A DNA stretch of 64,000 nucleotides from Balanoglossus misakiensis (lineage: Eukaryota > Hemichordata): positions 12,276,001-12,340,000 of the forward strand of contig CM082586.2 in NCBI GenBank assembly GCA_040954595.2, written 5' to 3'. Both the position numbers and the translations under genes were made by a program. Below are positions 1 through 11,879 of this stretch, piece by piece. Every line of letters starts with the position of its first letter. Position 1 is the first letter of the stretch. The notes beneath the pieces are model-generated. The model ran no database searches, was not told where the DNA came from, and worked only from the letters and a program-made list of their open reading frames with translations.

Positions 1-1435
1 TGATGCCCAGCCTAAAAATACTGACTGTCTGCAATTATAGTTTTAGCATTTTTGTTCAATTGCACTTTCAAGTACAGTCAAACCCGTCTAACACCAAAGG
101 GACTGAAGAAATTGTTCAGATTGCAGGTGTCCAATTTAAAGAGGTTCTTTCAACATGTGGTTCCATGTCAAAGGGTTTGAACAATGTCTTTGGAATAGAC
201 AGGTTTCCCGACAGGGTTCGGTTGAGACAGGTTTTACTGTATTTTGATACATGCTCTGGCTTAACCCTATCACCACCATGGTTCAGTCTAAACCCGTTTG
301 TTTTCTATGGTAAGGTTGGATCTTTAAAGAGAAAACTGTTTTTTTTCTGGGAATCTCTTTATTTCTTCTGTCACAAAAATTGCATGGGAATTCTAATTCT
401 AAAAGGAAAACTGATTTGATAAAAGATCTCAAAGTCAAGTTTTGGATGTGGCTCCAGTTCAAGTATTGTAGGTGACTAGTTTTCTGGAGTTCAAGTCTGT
501 ATACTTGCAATAGAGTTGGTCACATGGACTTGGGTAATCTGAGTGTGTCAGAAATTGAACTTACATACATTGAGTTGAGTAAAAGAACATGTCTGGTGTA
601 TTACTGTAATATGACTAGATACAGCAAATGCCTTAACTATAAGCGTATGTGAAAAATCGCAGTTTTCATCGATATATCTGATTCACGACATTAAAAACAC
701 ATGTTCATTAAAACCTACTATGATAGAGCGCCCCCACTGTTTAGAATGTCAATTTTGAAGTCCTACATCTATGACATCATGCCTAGCTGTCAATGTTAAC
801 TGATTTGTACTTGTACTACTAGTAAATGGAAGTATTTTAAAGTAAAGCTCAGATGCAAGTTTTTGTAAAATAAATATAATATTAAAACGTTGCAATCATT
901 TTAGTCCTTTGGAACAGCGGTCCAATTGACTAATGTGATCACTCTGTGTGCGGCATATGGCATATTAAGCATTTAGTATTTTTCAATCAGAAGCCATTAA
1001 TCCTGTGATTAATTCTGCTTCTTGCATCATTGATTTAAATCACCACACATGAATATTTTTTTTCCAAAGGACTGCGGTGCCCAAGTTTTATGATAAGATA
1101 AATAAACAATGAAATTCACTGAAGAAGTGAGCGAGCACTTGCCCATTCATTGTTCAATGAAAGGTGACCACCAAAACAAAAGTATTGAGAAAATAACCCG
1201 AAGTTGGAGTTACTGAGTTTTAAATTGATTTCAATAATCTCCCAAGTGAAAAGCTTGGCTTGGCTGAAGCTCCTGTAGTCATGTTACCTGTAGGTAGATT
1301 GACACAGATGACAATGTTTGACTGTTTACACATTTCTTTGTTTGATCTTTCAGAACATTTTTTTTCATTTCTGCTGAAATCCAGTCCATCACCAATTGTG
1401 ATTACTCAGTCCTGTTTACTGTTTATTGTTGACAG
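1..1435. other. intergenic or intron sequence, no gene seen
   Basis: AT-rich sequence without a recognisable domain, RNA gene or clear terminal repeat. Open frames here are short and have no family resemblance. It is probably intron upstream of the first visible PRKDC exon. Confidence 0.4.
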
Positions 1436-1623
1436 ATTTGAATCTGGAGGTGGAAAGGCTGGACACAGGACTGGGATTTCTAAACACCCAACTATGGAGA
1501 GCATGGCAGAGACATTTTCTGTCAAGCTGGCAATGAAGTGGTATGACTGGCTGTTAGCTGCACTGGATTGTTACACCTGGGTGTTTGGTGAGAAGTTACT
1601 AGGACCAGCAGACTTGTTTTCAG
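1436..1623 (+). CDS. PRKDC: PRKDC (DNA-PKcs) HEAT-region exon a
   Basis: This exon is preceded by a pyrimidine-rich tract ending in gacag and followed by the donor gttggt. It reads FESGGGKAGHRTG, then AMKWYDWLLAALDCYTWVFGE. The human DNA-PKcs segment, from memory, reads FEGGGCGQPSG, then [20 protein letters not shown]. The match over LLAAL-D/E-CY is clear. DNA-PKcs is the nuclear serine/threonine kinase recruited by Ku to DNA ends in non-homologous end joining. This part belongs to the long HEAT-repeat solenoid, not to the kinase domain. The exon begins with one base of a split codon and ends with one base, which joins in frame to the next exon at 4532. Exons further upstream lie outside the window. 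Confidence 0.85.
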
Positions 1624-1859
1624 GTTGGTCTGAAATTTTTGTCTTCACATATTCGCTGAACACTGCGTCTCACGTGACTAAGCAAGACACCTCACGAAGA
1701 CTGACACAGATACAGGCCATCCGCCATTTTGTAATGTGTTAGTTTTTTGACACTCTGGAAATGGTCTAATGCGCATGTCTGTTGTAAAACTTACGTACAT
1801 TTGTGTCAGTAGTTGCATTAATTTTAGCTTCACTTCCATCATAAACTGTTAGTTTTTGG

Positions 1860-2466
1860 GGTCCCATTGGTATGTACCATGGGACCTTATGGGATCGGTT
1901 GCGTTTGTATGTATGTATGTGTGTATGTATGGATGGATGGATGGATGGATGGATGGATGGATGGATGTCTGTATGTCCGTCCACATCAAAAACTTGTAAA
2001 CCGCTGCGTGTATCACCTTGATATTTGGTGTGCTGATGCAGGCTGGGCTCTAGATGGAAGTTCGTTCAAATGAAGTTGTCATTGCCAAAAATATGCAAAT
2101 TAGCTGGAAAAATGTGAATTTGGGCAAAACTCAGTAACTCAAGAAGTACTGGTCAGATTGCTTTGCAAAGTGGTGTGTATTTACTTTATTGAGTTGGTTT
2201 AATTAGGCAGGAACTCCCCTCCTGTGATTCATATGAACACGGTAAATTTCTGAATGATTACATAACTGGCTAAGTTTTAAAGAGGCCAGCTGTTCTATTT
2301 AGTGTATGTGCAGTACATATGCCATGGCAGCTTATGGGTCAGTCAGTGTTTGCCCATTGATCTCTCGCTATGTGTGTGTGTGTGTCTGTATATGGCCCTG
2401 TACTCCGGTGTAGACTTTTTCTTTGTAATCACTCAATGGGACCACCGTGTCCTTGACGCGATTTTT
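1860..2466 (+). repeat. R-family repeat, copy 1
   Basis: It starts with GGTCCCATTGG, where the first about 27 bases fold back on themselves (ggtcccattgg...ccatgggacc). An internal (TGTA)n/(TGGA)n microsatellite follows, then a unique-like body (cacatcaaaaactt, atatgcaaattagctgg). It ends with caatgggaccaccgtgtccttgacgcg plus a T run. The first and last ten bases of the core are complementary (GGTCCCATTG/CAATGGGACC). Other copies are at 9113, 17847 (inverted half), 21235, 27242, 38730 and 54223. The superfamily is not assigned. Confidence 0.85.
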
Positions 2467-2672
2467 AAAATATGTTTATTCAGGAAGGGTAAAAATGATT
2501 GCCAAGAAACGTGACAGATTGACTCTAGCATGGAAGTAATAGAAAGTTTGTTTATTAGCCAATGAGATTCCACAATTCTAAATACGGCGGTTTGTGCTTA
2601 CCTGCCTCTTTGATGTTTGTCACTGAGGCAGGGTACCAGTCAATCTTCACATACATCGGTCAATTGTTCTTA

Positions 2673-2771
2673 TATATAATCCCATGATATTTTTCTTTGT
2701 TTGACGTCATCGTATATGAGTGCACGAGTATACGATGACGTTAAACAAAGAAAAATATCATGGGATTATAT
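2673..2771. repeat. perfect long hairpin
   Basis: Two arms of about 43 bases are inverted copies: cccatgatatttttctttg on the left and caaagaaaaatatcatggg on the right. They are separated by a short loop around tgagtgcacgag. This is a palindromic MITE or foldback remnant in an intron. Confidence 0.85.
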
Positions 2772-4531
2772 ATTTATCACAGGAACAGTCTTCTTATTTT
2801 CGTTAGAAGAGGTAGGATAAAAATATTCCAATATCTTGCTAAAATATTCGAGCAGCCTTGCAGTTTATTTAGCGGGATTACATTCTTTCCCCTGCGCAAC
2901 GATCTGTGGCCCCCACGAGATATGCTAATTATGGAATCCCTTTCATTCATAAAGTGAAATCGACTTTCAAGTTTATACACTTTTGCGTCTTGTCTACCAA
3001 TCAGATTCGCGGAGTCAGTCACATGGGCCAGAATTTTGATACATTCTGCCTGTCAATCATCGTCTCGCGCTGTGTACATGTCAACACAAGTCATCGCGTC
3101 GAGTTCACCCGCAAAGTTATGCTGCGAGTCGCAGTTTGACAGAAAAAATGACGCGCTTCATGAAAAAATAACACAGTTCCATTGCCATATATCCTAAAAC
3201 CGTTATTGTGACAGGATATTAAAAATATTAGTCCAGGAACGATGTTCAAGGTTGCATTTGCGTCGGCCTGGCTAGTCAGCGCCGTTGTGTTTCCGCAGAA
3301 ACTACAACCCTCGTACAGAATCTCATCCTTGAACCCCACACAAATGTTTTCGATTCTCAAACAAATGAACTGCGACATTTTTCCACGTCTTATACATTTC
3401 GTTGACCGGTGGACAGAATACAGAGTGTTAGTCGTCCCGCTCAGGTGGCTCGAAATCATTCTCGTAACTTCCGTAAGCCTAAAATCAAGTGTGCTGGCTC
3501 GCTCGGGATCGACCAGGCTGGCTAGCTTCAAGCACACATTCACGATCGTAGCGTCGACGTTTCAAATTCTACCTTTCTCGTATTGCTTTTACCAAGCGAT
3601 ATTCTTTCGCAACCGTCATGGAACCGTCATTTTTATTTCAATCGTGTACAACTACGGGTTTATGCACTTGTTATTCCGTTTTACAAGGAAGTTATAGCGA
3701 CGGGCGAATCAGTGAAAATAGTTCCAGTTGATGACGTAGAACAGGGGAAAATTCGGATTTTTTGTTCGACCTGTTCTACGTCACACTGGTGGCTATACGG
3801 GCCAGTTCATGTGATAATCAACACAACAAATAAAAAAATGAAGTTTGTTTGTGGAGTTTTATTTTTTACAGTAACACTACCTAATGTAAAACAACATGTA
3901 GTATTGCTCATTTGAAACACAAGCAATCTCATAAGGTTGTCTTTGATTAGTTCGTTCCTCATCAGTCAATTTACTCTTTGAACAGGTGTAATACAGGTGC
4001 ATAAATGGCTAACCTATTACCGGTAGGTTGGGTCATCTAAAGCACTGTGTATTACCCAAATACAACACTGTGCTTGTATTTGCAGAATAGACATAAGGCC
4101 AAAATATTAAAGTAAATTCTTTATTTTGCACCCACTGAGTATTCTGTTAGCTAGGTGGCTGAACGGTTATAAAACAGTACACAACAAAAATCTAATACAA
4201 AACAATTTTTCCTTCATTTTTTCATGCTATATGAATGTCCCTGTAGTGATTTGGTTCAGTGGTTGTCTTATGACTGCACAGAGTCATGACTTAATTTTGT
4301 GAGACAATATTGTCCATAAGAAAAATTTCCCAAGAAAACTTTGCATGTGTTTTACTTGAAAACATTTGAAAACTTATATTTGTGTGGATGTAACACAAAG
4401 AATTTACTTTGGCCTAATATTTAACAGACAAATTGACCTATCCTAAGCCAAAGAATTTGCTTGAGCTTGAATTGAATTTTTTCTGACAACTAGTGTGTCA
4501 TTATTTGAATTTATTTTATCTTTGCACACAG
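2772..4531. other. intron sequence with a small inverted repeat, no gene seen
   Basis: This lies between PRKDC exons a and b. A short inverted repeat spans 3730-3784 (gatgacgtagaacagg against cctgttctacgtcac). Its right flank (gtggctatacgggccagttcatgtgataa) recurs near 63613, so it marks the edge of a dispersed repeat. The open frames at 3091-3543 (minus) and 3242-3697 (plus) overlap each other and match nothing I recognise. Confidence 0.4.
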
Positions 4532-4761
4532 GGAAAGTGCAAAAAACCAGCAGTCTGTTTGAATCGCTGGAGTTCTTTCTGACAAAGCTTGCGTTAGAAG
4601 ATATCTATGGTGCAGCCAAGTGTTTTGACACAACTGTGCAAGGACTGGTGTTTACTCCAAGAGAGATGGAAAGTTACAACAAGAGCGAATGTACTATCAT
4701 TGTTCAATTGATTGATTTCCTGACTGTCTTGCTGGCTCTCCACTCCAATGAATTGGGAAAG
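4532..4761 (+). CDS. PRKDC: PRKDC (DNA-PKcs) HEAT-region exon b
   Basis: The acceptor is tttgcacacag and the donor is gtaagg. The 230-base exon begins with two bases that complete the split codon of exon a and ends on a codon boundary. Its protein includes SLFESLEFFLTKLALEDIYGAAKCFDT and, further on, ESYNKSECTIIVQLIDFLT, as separate stretches. The human counterpart, from memory, runs [26 protein letters not shown] and ERYNYSKCTVVVRIMEFTT. The shared blocks AAxKCF and the YN-S-x-CT motif make the assignment secure. It is part of the helical solenoid that holds DNA and Ku. No disruption is visible in this exon. Confidence 0.9.
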
Positions 4762-4948
4762 GTAAGGATGAAGGATGCAGTTTTTCGCCTCAAAATGTGA
4801 GCACAGTGTCATTTATGCTATTTTTGTTATACAAGGGACATTTTATCAATTTTATTTCTGTTTATGTGATATAAGAAGGGTGAGGTTGATCCAACAAAAA
4901 ATTACATAAAACAATATTGATTATGAGTAGTGATTTAAGGTATACTTT

Positions 4949-5290
4949 AAAGGAACAAAGTCTCTCTCTCGCTGCCTTTTATCCATTAACTATGTTTGAT
5001 ACTAGACACCGTTTATGTCATGTGGATATATAGTGAATAAACGTTCGACCACACACACCTTCCATCCCATTTGAAGGATATGAGAGTAAAAATCTCGCCA
5101 AAATGAATAAACGGTAAACACCAATTATTCAATTTGGTGACTTTTTCACTCTAGTGTCTGCAAGTGGGATGGAAGTTGTGTGTGGTCGAACGTTGATTCA
5201 CTATATATCCACATGTAGAATAACATAAACAGTGTCTTGTATCAAACATAATTTATGGAAAAGGCAGCAAGAGAGAGACTTTGTCCCATT
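4949..5290. repeat. palindromic MITE, about 340 bp
   Basis: The left arm starts near aaaggaacaaagtctctctc and the right arm ends near gagagagactttgtcccatt. Inner arms (ttgatactagacac, cgttcgaccacacac) also pair. A partial relative is at 31510-31705. It has no coding capacity. Confidence 0.8.
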
Positions 5291-5680
5291 TCACCCAAGT
5301 TCTCTCTTTAGAGGTCCAACATTCCATAGGAAACAATGTGTTTGGACTGAACCATGGCTGTGAAAGGGTTAAACAGTACTTGTAAAAAGTGTTGTTGTTT
5401 AGAACTGTCCAGTCAGACCAGCCATTCACCTGTTATATCTCACTTCATCTACTTTGTGATAATTTTCCTTGCCTCTGCAAATTCTTCAAATATAATTTAC
5501 TGGTTCAATATGCATTTACGTAGTTACTTGAAGTTCAAAGACAAGTATGACATGCCCTTTAAAAGCTGCTCTAACCCTGTTACCACAATTGTTTCTATGG
5601 TGAAATTGGACCTCTTTAGGGGATTAGGGAATGAAAGGGTTAAGAGTGAATATATTCATTTGGTTATTGATGTCTAAAGG

Positions 5681-5872
5681 TACTGTAAAACAGTTTATTT
5701 TCGCGAGCAATAAATTTTCGCGAGATACACGAGAGCCAAAAAATAGTGAAAATAAAAAGTCGCAAAAAATGTTTTTGAAAGATAACAATGCAGTAAATGA
5801 AAATATGGAAACGTGAAAAGTAATTCTCGCATAACAGTTGCCTCTTTCATGAAAATAACCTGTTTTACAGTA
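5681..5872. mobile_element. Tc1/mariner-type MITE with TA ends
   Basis: It opens with TACTGTAAAACAG then tttattttcg, and closes with gaaaataacc then TGTTTTACAGTA. The outer TA is consistent with a TA target duplication. It is 192 bp long and non-coding; the superfamily is inferred only from the TA site and the size. Confidence 0.7.
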
Positions 5873-5892
5873 TACGTTTGCAGTCCATATTT

Positions 5893-6034
5893 AGGGGTTA
5901 TTACACGAATTTTGGTCGATAACGCGTCGTATTCGAGTGATGTCCGTTTTTGACGAGTTGCGAAGCGAAGTCAAAATACGGACATCACGAGAATGCATTG
6001 CGTTATCAACCAAAATTCGTGTAATAACCCCTTT
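5893..6034. repeat. long hairpin, about 140 bp
   Basis: The arms taggggttattacacgaattttgg and ccaaaattcgtgtaataacccctt are inverted copies. A second paired segment, gatgtccgt...acggacatc, lies inside. It is a palindromic non-coding repeat. Confidence 0.85.
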
Positions 6035-6701
6035 ATCATACATGCCTACCTATAAAACAGTACAATTTGCGAAAATGCGCCGAGAAAAACGATTTCAAAT
6101 TTGAACGGGCACCCTGGGATCACGGCAGTAGCCATGTTGTGACGTATGCATGTGGGCCGTAGTATCATTTTAAGGGGGTTGGCAGCTTTCATTACGATGG
6201 GCACATCCGCATTCTAAATAAAATTGTCTACATTCTCTTTCAAAATATCATGTTAACAATTATTTTGCATTGAGAATTTCGAAGAAGTAAAAATGATAGG
6301 TTCAACATGGCAAAACTGCCAGCTTTGAAAACGTTATTACAGCTTCTAATAATCGAATTTTACAACACCCCTCTCCACTAGTGTCCTATGCCCCATACGT
6401 CGCTCGCACGCGCAGCGAACTGTCGCTCCGCGCGTTCTCAAAAATAGTTCGAGACGCGGAGTGAAGATATATTGCACTCAGTGTATACCGTAAAATATCT
6501 TCGGGGCGAGAACAATGGAAAGTGCCAAATACAGGCGTTGCATGTATGATAAAGACATTTATATGATGACATTATCACATTCAGTTTGAAGTAAGACAAT
6601 GAATGATAATTATTTTTGTTTTCTTCTAAGTGTCCCATTGATTCATTCAAATGCGGTGATTGTAAGTACAAAATACACACAAATTACTATTTTAACCATG
6701 C

Positions 6702-6818
6702 AGTGTTACAGAGGCTTAATGAGGCCACAGGAGTAATTTTTTTATTTCATGCCTGTAATAAAAAATTCATGAAATAAAAAAATATATTCCTGTGGCCTCA
6801 TTAAGCCTCTATACAGTG
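6702..6818. repeat. long hairpin, about 115 bp
   Basis: The left arm gaggcttaatgaggccacagg pairs with the right arm cctgtggcctcattaagcctc, and an AT-rich centre also pairs. It is a non-coding palindrome about 60 bases before PRKDC exon c. Confidence 0.85.
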
Positions 6819-6876
6819 TTAATAGTGTAATGAATGACACCAATTTTTTGATTACGGATTTGATGTTTTGCTTTAG

Positions 6877-7003
6877 CAGTCCATCCCAAACACCTTGTGG
6901 AGCACCCATTTGTACGAATGCATCACCAGCTTGTGTTTTAGACCCCACATCTCTTGGTTTTGACATGGCTGATGTTGAAGTCATCAATAACTTGCATGCA
7001 AGG
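6877..7003 (+). CDS. PRKDC: PRKDC (DNA-PKcs) HEAT-region exon c
   Basis: The acceptor is ag at 6875-6876 (or 6878-6879) and the donor is gtaagt. The second half reads CVLDPTSLGFDMADVEVINNL. The human DNA-PKcs segment from memory is [20 protein letters not shown], a convincing match. The first half (SSPSQTPCGAPICTNASPA) has no clear human partner. The start phase does not join exon b directly, so a short exon between 4762 and 6876 may have been missed, or the true acceptor is elsewhere. The exon ends on a codon boundary, as exon d requires. Confidence 0.75.
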
Positions 7004-7509
7004 GTAAGTATTATTATAAGAATTTATAACGGTTTTCCCCATATTTTAAACAAGTGTGTCTGTGTTGTGAATGAGTGATTCCTTTATGGGGGGATTGCAG
7101 CTATAAGGGGAATCAATAGTCTGTAACACAGGTACACGAGTGAGGACTAATGACGAGAAAGATATGTTTATCACATACATACATCAGCTAATTTTGATTG
7201 TCAAATAAAACTTGTTAGGATGAAATTTGGAACTATGTTGTGCCAAAATGAAGAGATCAATATTATGCGGTCCCATTTGTCAGGTGCCTTTGTGGAAGAA
7301 TTTTTTTTTGCAAAGAAATGATGCATAATGAGAATGGCATGAATTTCCTCTTTAGCATGCTAGTTAAAGGGCCGGGTTTGGAAGTGCTAAGCATTATTTG
7401 GTTGAGCTCTCATCCATTCAGACTGGCAGATGGTAGCATGATATAATATTTATAATTGTTATTTTATCATTGGGAGCAGACTTGACAATTACTGGGACTG
7501 CTTGCACAG

Positions 7510-7575
7510 AAAGCACCTAAGAGTGTTGTGATGGATTTGAAAAAAATGTATCCAGAAGATGCTTGGCCAGAAAGG
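7510..7575 (+). CDS. PRKDC: PRKDC (DNA-PKcs) HEAT-region exon d
   Basis: This is a 66-base exon of 22 codons between cttgcacag and gtaagg, reading KAPKSVVMDLKKMYPEDAWPE and one more residue. The human segment in the same order is about [20 protein letters not shown], so similarity is modest. Support comes mainly from the good splice sites, the matching phase with exon c, and its place between two clearer exons. The next exon starts with one surplus base, so the d-e join is out of frame as it stands. Confidence 0.6.
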
Positions 7576-7638
7576 GTAAGGATTGATAATCATTCAGTGA
7601 CTCAGAGTGCTAATGAAATGGAATTAAGTCTCTCTGTT

Positions 7639-7676
<38 letters not shown>
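7639..7676 (+). repeat. (ATC)n microsatellite
   Basis: About twelve ATC units run without interruption in the intron between PRKDC exons d and e. Confidence 0.95.
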
Positions 7677-7756
7677 AATCTCTGTCATTAGATCCTCATA
7701 ATCTCTGAGCAAAATAGACCACCAAAATGACAGTGTCTTATCATTATCTATTACAG

Positions 7757-7895
7757 ACATGATGATATTCTCCTGATTACACCATCTTTACTGAAAGGCA
7801 GTGAGAAGGATGTTAACGTTATCAAACTGATCCAAATGGTATCAGAATATGAACAGCTTCACAAGGCAAACTTGCTTCCAGCGTTGCAACAAAAG
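7757..7895 (+). CDS. PRKDC: PRKDC (DNA-PKcs) HEAT-region exon e
   Basis: The acceptor is tctattacag and the donor is gtcagt. After one base the exon reads HDDILLITPSLLKGS, then VIKLIQMVSEYEQLHKANLLP and ALQQK. The human counterpart from memory is [20 protein letters not shown], then SACKQLHRAGLLHNILPSQ. The QLH-x-A-x-LL spacing supports orthology. Exon d ends on a codon boundary but this exon needs one carried-over base. That indicates a missed micro-exon, a one-base indel or a decayed gene. It ends on a codon boundary compatible with exon f. Confidence 0.7.
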
Positions 7896-8610
7896 GTCAG
7901 TTACTGAATAAGCCAAAGATGAGGGAGTTCTTAAACCCCGGTGCGTAAAAGGCCGGGGATTCGGATTAACGTGTGTTTGTATAGTTGTTTATTTGGGAGT
8001 GGTCATCGTGCATAACAACTGTGTAATTGATCTCATGTACATTGAAAATAATTGAACACCTTACAACTCCATGCGATTGACAGCTGTTTGAATTGCGTGG
8101 CCATTGTTTCCCAGGGACGCGATCCATTGTTCTGAAAAGCACTGAAACCAGATTTCTCCCAAAATCATTGTTGTTTCCAAAGCTCGTTTACTTTTTCGTC
8201 GATAACTTTATGTTGGACTGCAAACTTGTGCCAGTATTTAGCAGTATTTATTTTCTGTCATATGCAGAACAAGTGATAATCTCTAGCCTTTTACTTAGAT
8301 ATTTCCACAGGCTGGATAATGTTATTTCTGATTGATTTGATTTGGTTCTGTTTGTGGAATCATGAACAATATCAGACACGAATAAAACACACCTTTTTTC
8401 AACAAGCTTCCTGTGGAAAATAAACTCTTGTAACACAGCAACCGGGAAAGTTACAATACATACGGAGCTTTAGCCTTTACAATACAAGCTTATGTGATCC
8501 AGGAATGTAAAAACGCCTTCATAATAAGCCAGATAACATTTACCAGTATGCCCTTTTCTGATTTTGGATATATTACAAAGTAAATGGCAATATTTTTATT
8601 CACACTGCAG

Positions 8611-8772
8611 GGAGGTATCACTGGTGATAAACTGTCCTACAAGTTGTTGACTGCTGTGTTTGAGAGCATTGCTACAAAGACAGGCAACTCACTTATCCCT
8701 GTCCATCTTTCACCAACCCCACACGGACTGGCTACCAGACTCCTAGGGCTGGCTTTCCTACAAGCTAATCAG
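8611..8772 (+). CDS. PRKDC: PRKDC (DNA-PKcs) HEAT-region exon f
   Basis: This is a 162-base exon (54 codons, phase 0 at both ends) between cacactgcag and gtaatg. It reads GDKLSYKLLTAVFESIATKTG, then HLSPTPHGLATRLLGLAFLQANQ as a separate stretch. The human segment from memory has VGTELLSLVYKGIAPGD, then [21 protein letters not shown]. The LA-x-x-LL-x-LAF block is the strongest match. It is the last exon of the first PRKDC group. The next recognisable PRKDC exon is almost 15 kb away and corresponds to a point roughly 500 residues further along the human protein. Confidence 0.8.
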
Positions 8773-9112
8773 GTAATGATATTCAGAAGTAAAGAAACTC
8801 ATGGCCTTACCCTGGAGTACATTTCTAACATGGTTAATCAATATACCCCTTCTCGCAACTTAAGGTCTCAGGAAAAGAACCTTCTGACAACAACACAGTA
8901 CAAGCAAGTCAATTGTGGACGTGCATTTTCTTATGCTACTGCAAAGCTATAGAACTCACAGCTTAATGAGATTTGACTAGCACCCAATCTTGAGTCTTAT
9001 AAGATAAAACTGAAGACATATTTCTTTGAAAAAGCCTACAGTGTGTGAACAACCATTGGCCGCCACTGAACAGTAAATCTGGATATTACCGGCATATAAA
9101 TGTTTTTGATTA
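8773..9112. other. intron, no feature seen
   Basis: Non-coding sequence between PRKDC exon f and the R-family repeat at 9113. No repeat boundary or RNA gene is evident. Confidence 0.4.
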
Positions 9113-9245
9113 GGTCCCATTGGTATGTACCATGGGACCTTATGGAATAGGTTACGTCTGTATGTATGTATGTATGTATGTATGTATGTATGTATGTATG
9201 TATGTATGTATGCATGCATGCATGCATGTATGTATGTATGTAACA

Positions 9246-9276
<31 letters not shown>

Positions 9277-9794
9277 TGTATGTATGTATGTATGTGTGTA
9301 TGTCTGGATATCTGTATGTCCGTCCACATCAAAAACTTAAAAAACCTGCGTGTATCACCTTGATATTTGGTGTGCAGATGCAGGCTGGGCTGTAGATGGG
9401 AGTTCGTTCAAATGAAGTTGTCATTGCCAAAAATATGCAAATTAGCTGGGAAACTGTGAATTTGGTCAAAACTCAGTAACTCAAGAACTACTGGTCAGAT
9501 TGCTTTATGAAGTGGTGTGTATTTACTTTATTGAGTTGTTTATATACACAGCAAATTCCTGAATGATTACATAACTGGCTAAGTTTTAAAGAGACCAGCT
9601 GTTCTATTTAGTGTATGTACAGTACAAATGCCATTGGCAGCTTATGGGTCAGTCAGTGCTTGCCCATTGATCTCTCGCTATGTGTGTGTGTGTGTGGGTG
9701 TCTGTCTGTCTGTATATGTGAAAAAGTGTACTCCGGTGTACACTTTTTCTTGTGCAATTCCTCAATGCGACCATTGTGTCCTTGACACGATTTT
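9113..9794 (+). repeat. R-family repeat, copy 2, with expanded (TGTA)n
   Basis: It has the same GGTCCCATTGG hairpin start, body and ccttgacacga-T-run end as copy 1. The internal microsatellite is expanded to about 145 bases of TGTA/TGCA units (about 9159-9303), interrupted by taacaata. Frames of 70-115 codons across it on both strands are microsatellite artefacts. Confidence 0.9.
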
Positions 9795-10328
9795 TGATTG
9801 ATTGATTAATTGAACTTTGTCATGTTGTTATAATATTCATTATTACACCTCATGTATTATACCGTATTCATGATTGGCTGAGACGCGCTCACGTGATATA
9901 GAAGAAAAAGTGATATAACATGGCTAGAGTCGATAAAGCCCTGTCGCGTGCGCTGATATTGGCCGCTGAGTTGTTTTGGTGTTCTGCGTACGACTTCTGC
10001 GCGTACTAACTGTCGTTCAATGGCTTCCTTCATGATCAGTCAACTCCCGCATCTATGGCTTCAAAGCGACACATAAGCTTAATACCTGTTCAAATGGACG
10101 ATATTTTATTGCAAACGGACAGTAAATACACCAAAATCGCAACCAACAGTGCAGTATCCTCAAAATTGTCTGAGTTCGAAGTAGGTATAGTTCTTGGGAG
10201 ATCAAGACATTTTACATTCTCAGCAACGTACGACATACGGACGTGAGTCTACGTACTTCTATGCTGTAGTGTATATATGTTCAAATGTTCGGCGTAATAA
10301 AATTAATAGCACATGATGCTTCGGCAAC
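9795..10328. other. spacer containing a dispersed tgattggctga repeat
   Basis: The stretch attattacacctcatgtatt...tgattggctgagacgcgctcacgtgatatagaa resembles 48812-48892, so it is dispersed. Nothing else is recognised; the 63-codon frame at 10055 has no family resemblance. Confidence 0.4.
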
Positions 10329-10482
10329 ATCACGATTTGAATCCTGCCCTTGGGCTGGTGCTCTCTGACCACAATATTGATGATACCCTCGCCTACGGCT
10401 TGCCTGCGGCTCGGGCATCATCAATATTGTGGTCAGAGAGCACCATCCCTCGTGCAGGCTTCAAATCGTGATATTGCTCTCT
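10329..10482. repeat. long imperfect hairpin
   Basis: The left arm (atcacgatttga, then gtgctctctgaccacaatattgatgat) pairs with the right arm (atcatcaatattgtggtcagagagcac, then tcaaatcgtgat). The loop is around ctcgcctacggcttgcctgcggctc. It sits just upstream of the hairpin array. Confidence 0.85.
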
Positions 10483-10500
10483 CTATCATGTGTTATTATT

Positions 10501-10689
10501 GGGGGCACAAGCGCCCTCAGGCGGCTTGTGCCCCCATTGTTATTGTTGGAATATTTAGGGCCCAAGCCCAGCAGGCTTGGGCCCTATTGGTATTACTGGG
10601 GTTTTTTAGGGCCCAAGCGCATGCAGCGCTTGGGCCCTATTGTTATTATCCTGTTTTTTTAGGGCACAAGCCCAGCAGGCTTGTGCCCT
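10501..10689 (+). repeat. tandem GC-rich hairpins, group 1 (four)
   Basis: Four hairpins lie at 10501-10535, 10557-10585, 10608-10638 and 10661-10689, about 50 bases apart and separated by attg(g/t)tattactgg plus a T run. Typical stems are gggcccaagc with gcttgggccc. The first and fourth use gggcacaagc with gcttgtgccc, which is a paired change. Loops are short (ccagcag, gcatgcag or similar). Confidence 0.9.
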
Positions 10690-11879
10690 ATTGGTATTAC
10701 TGGCTTTTTTCTTCTACTTCTTCTTCTTCTTCTGTCGTTTTCTTTGGTGAGGTAGATCTGGAAAACTGCTAAACCTACCAATTTAAAACTTGGCACAATG
10801 GTGCAGGCCAATGAGAGCTAGTGCAGTACCATTGTGAATGTTTAATTAGTCACGTGACCTGATGACCATATATGGGCAAATTTTTCAAATCGGCCTTATT
10901 TGCATATGAATGGAGATATCAAAATTATTTTAGCAACTTTTGCGGACCATGTGGTCAGTGTCCTACATGCCAAATGTCAAGGACATTGGCCATGCCAATT
11001 TTGAGAAGAAGATTTTTAAGTATTATTTTTCATATTTTTTGACCAAGCCATGGGCCTATACTTTCCATAGTAAAGCTAAGACCACATATTATTTTGGATA
11101 TATATGCATACATATCTCAAAATCTGTTTGGCCAATCATCTCCAACTTTGGTGTGCAGCTAGCCTAGCATTTGTCAATAATTTTAAGCGGAAAAAAATAG
11201 TATGAAAAATCGACTGATTTTTTTATATTAATTTTTTTATGAAATTTATACCTTTAATTATACCTCTATGGTTAAGCTATGTCCATGTCTTATTGTGGAA
11301 TTCTGGTCTGTGCAATAGTCCTGTACAGTGACTGTCTTGTGGTCAGTGAGCACAATGGCACCAAAATAAAAGGCACAATTTTAGGCTCACCTGTAACACC
11401 TGCTTAACTCATTAATTATGTGCGTACCTAATTCTGGGCTAACTAAGAGGGCTAGAGGTTTCGTTCTTGTTGGACATGGACCAGTATAGGGTCAAAATTT
11501 CTTGCCCAAATTTTGTATGACCTCAGGTGACCTTTGACCTACTTTTCTATATCTCGCCATCCAGAGCAGGTACAGACTTGGCGTTTGTAGGGTTGGGACA
11601 AAAATTGAAAAGCAAAAATAGGGGTCACCTGTGACACCTGCATATCTCATTAATTATGTGCATACCTAATTCCAGGCTAACCAATAGGGCTATAGGTTTG
11701 ATTTTTGTTGAACATGGACCAGTATAGGGTCAAAATTTCTTACCCAAATTTTGCATGAACTCAGGTGACCTTTGACCTACTTTACCATATCTTGGCATCC
11801 AGAGCAGATATGCTTATTGCTATGTTGCTATGTGCTATGTTGGCTTGGGCCCGCTATTGCTGCTTGCAGCTATATTTTT

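Noticed and set aside
1860-2466. R family as a Helitron
   Set aside because: The termini do not show a TC start or a CTRR end, and the ends are inverted copies of each other.
3091-3697. Opposed frames of about 150 codons on both strands
   Set aside because: They overlap each other, show no domain and lie next to repeat edges.
8977-9395. Overlapping frames of 70-116 codons on both strands
   Set aside because: They are translations of the (TGTA)n microsatellite in the R repeat (YVCM/HTYI repeats), not proteins.
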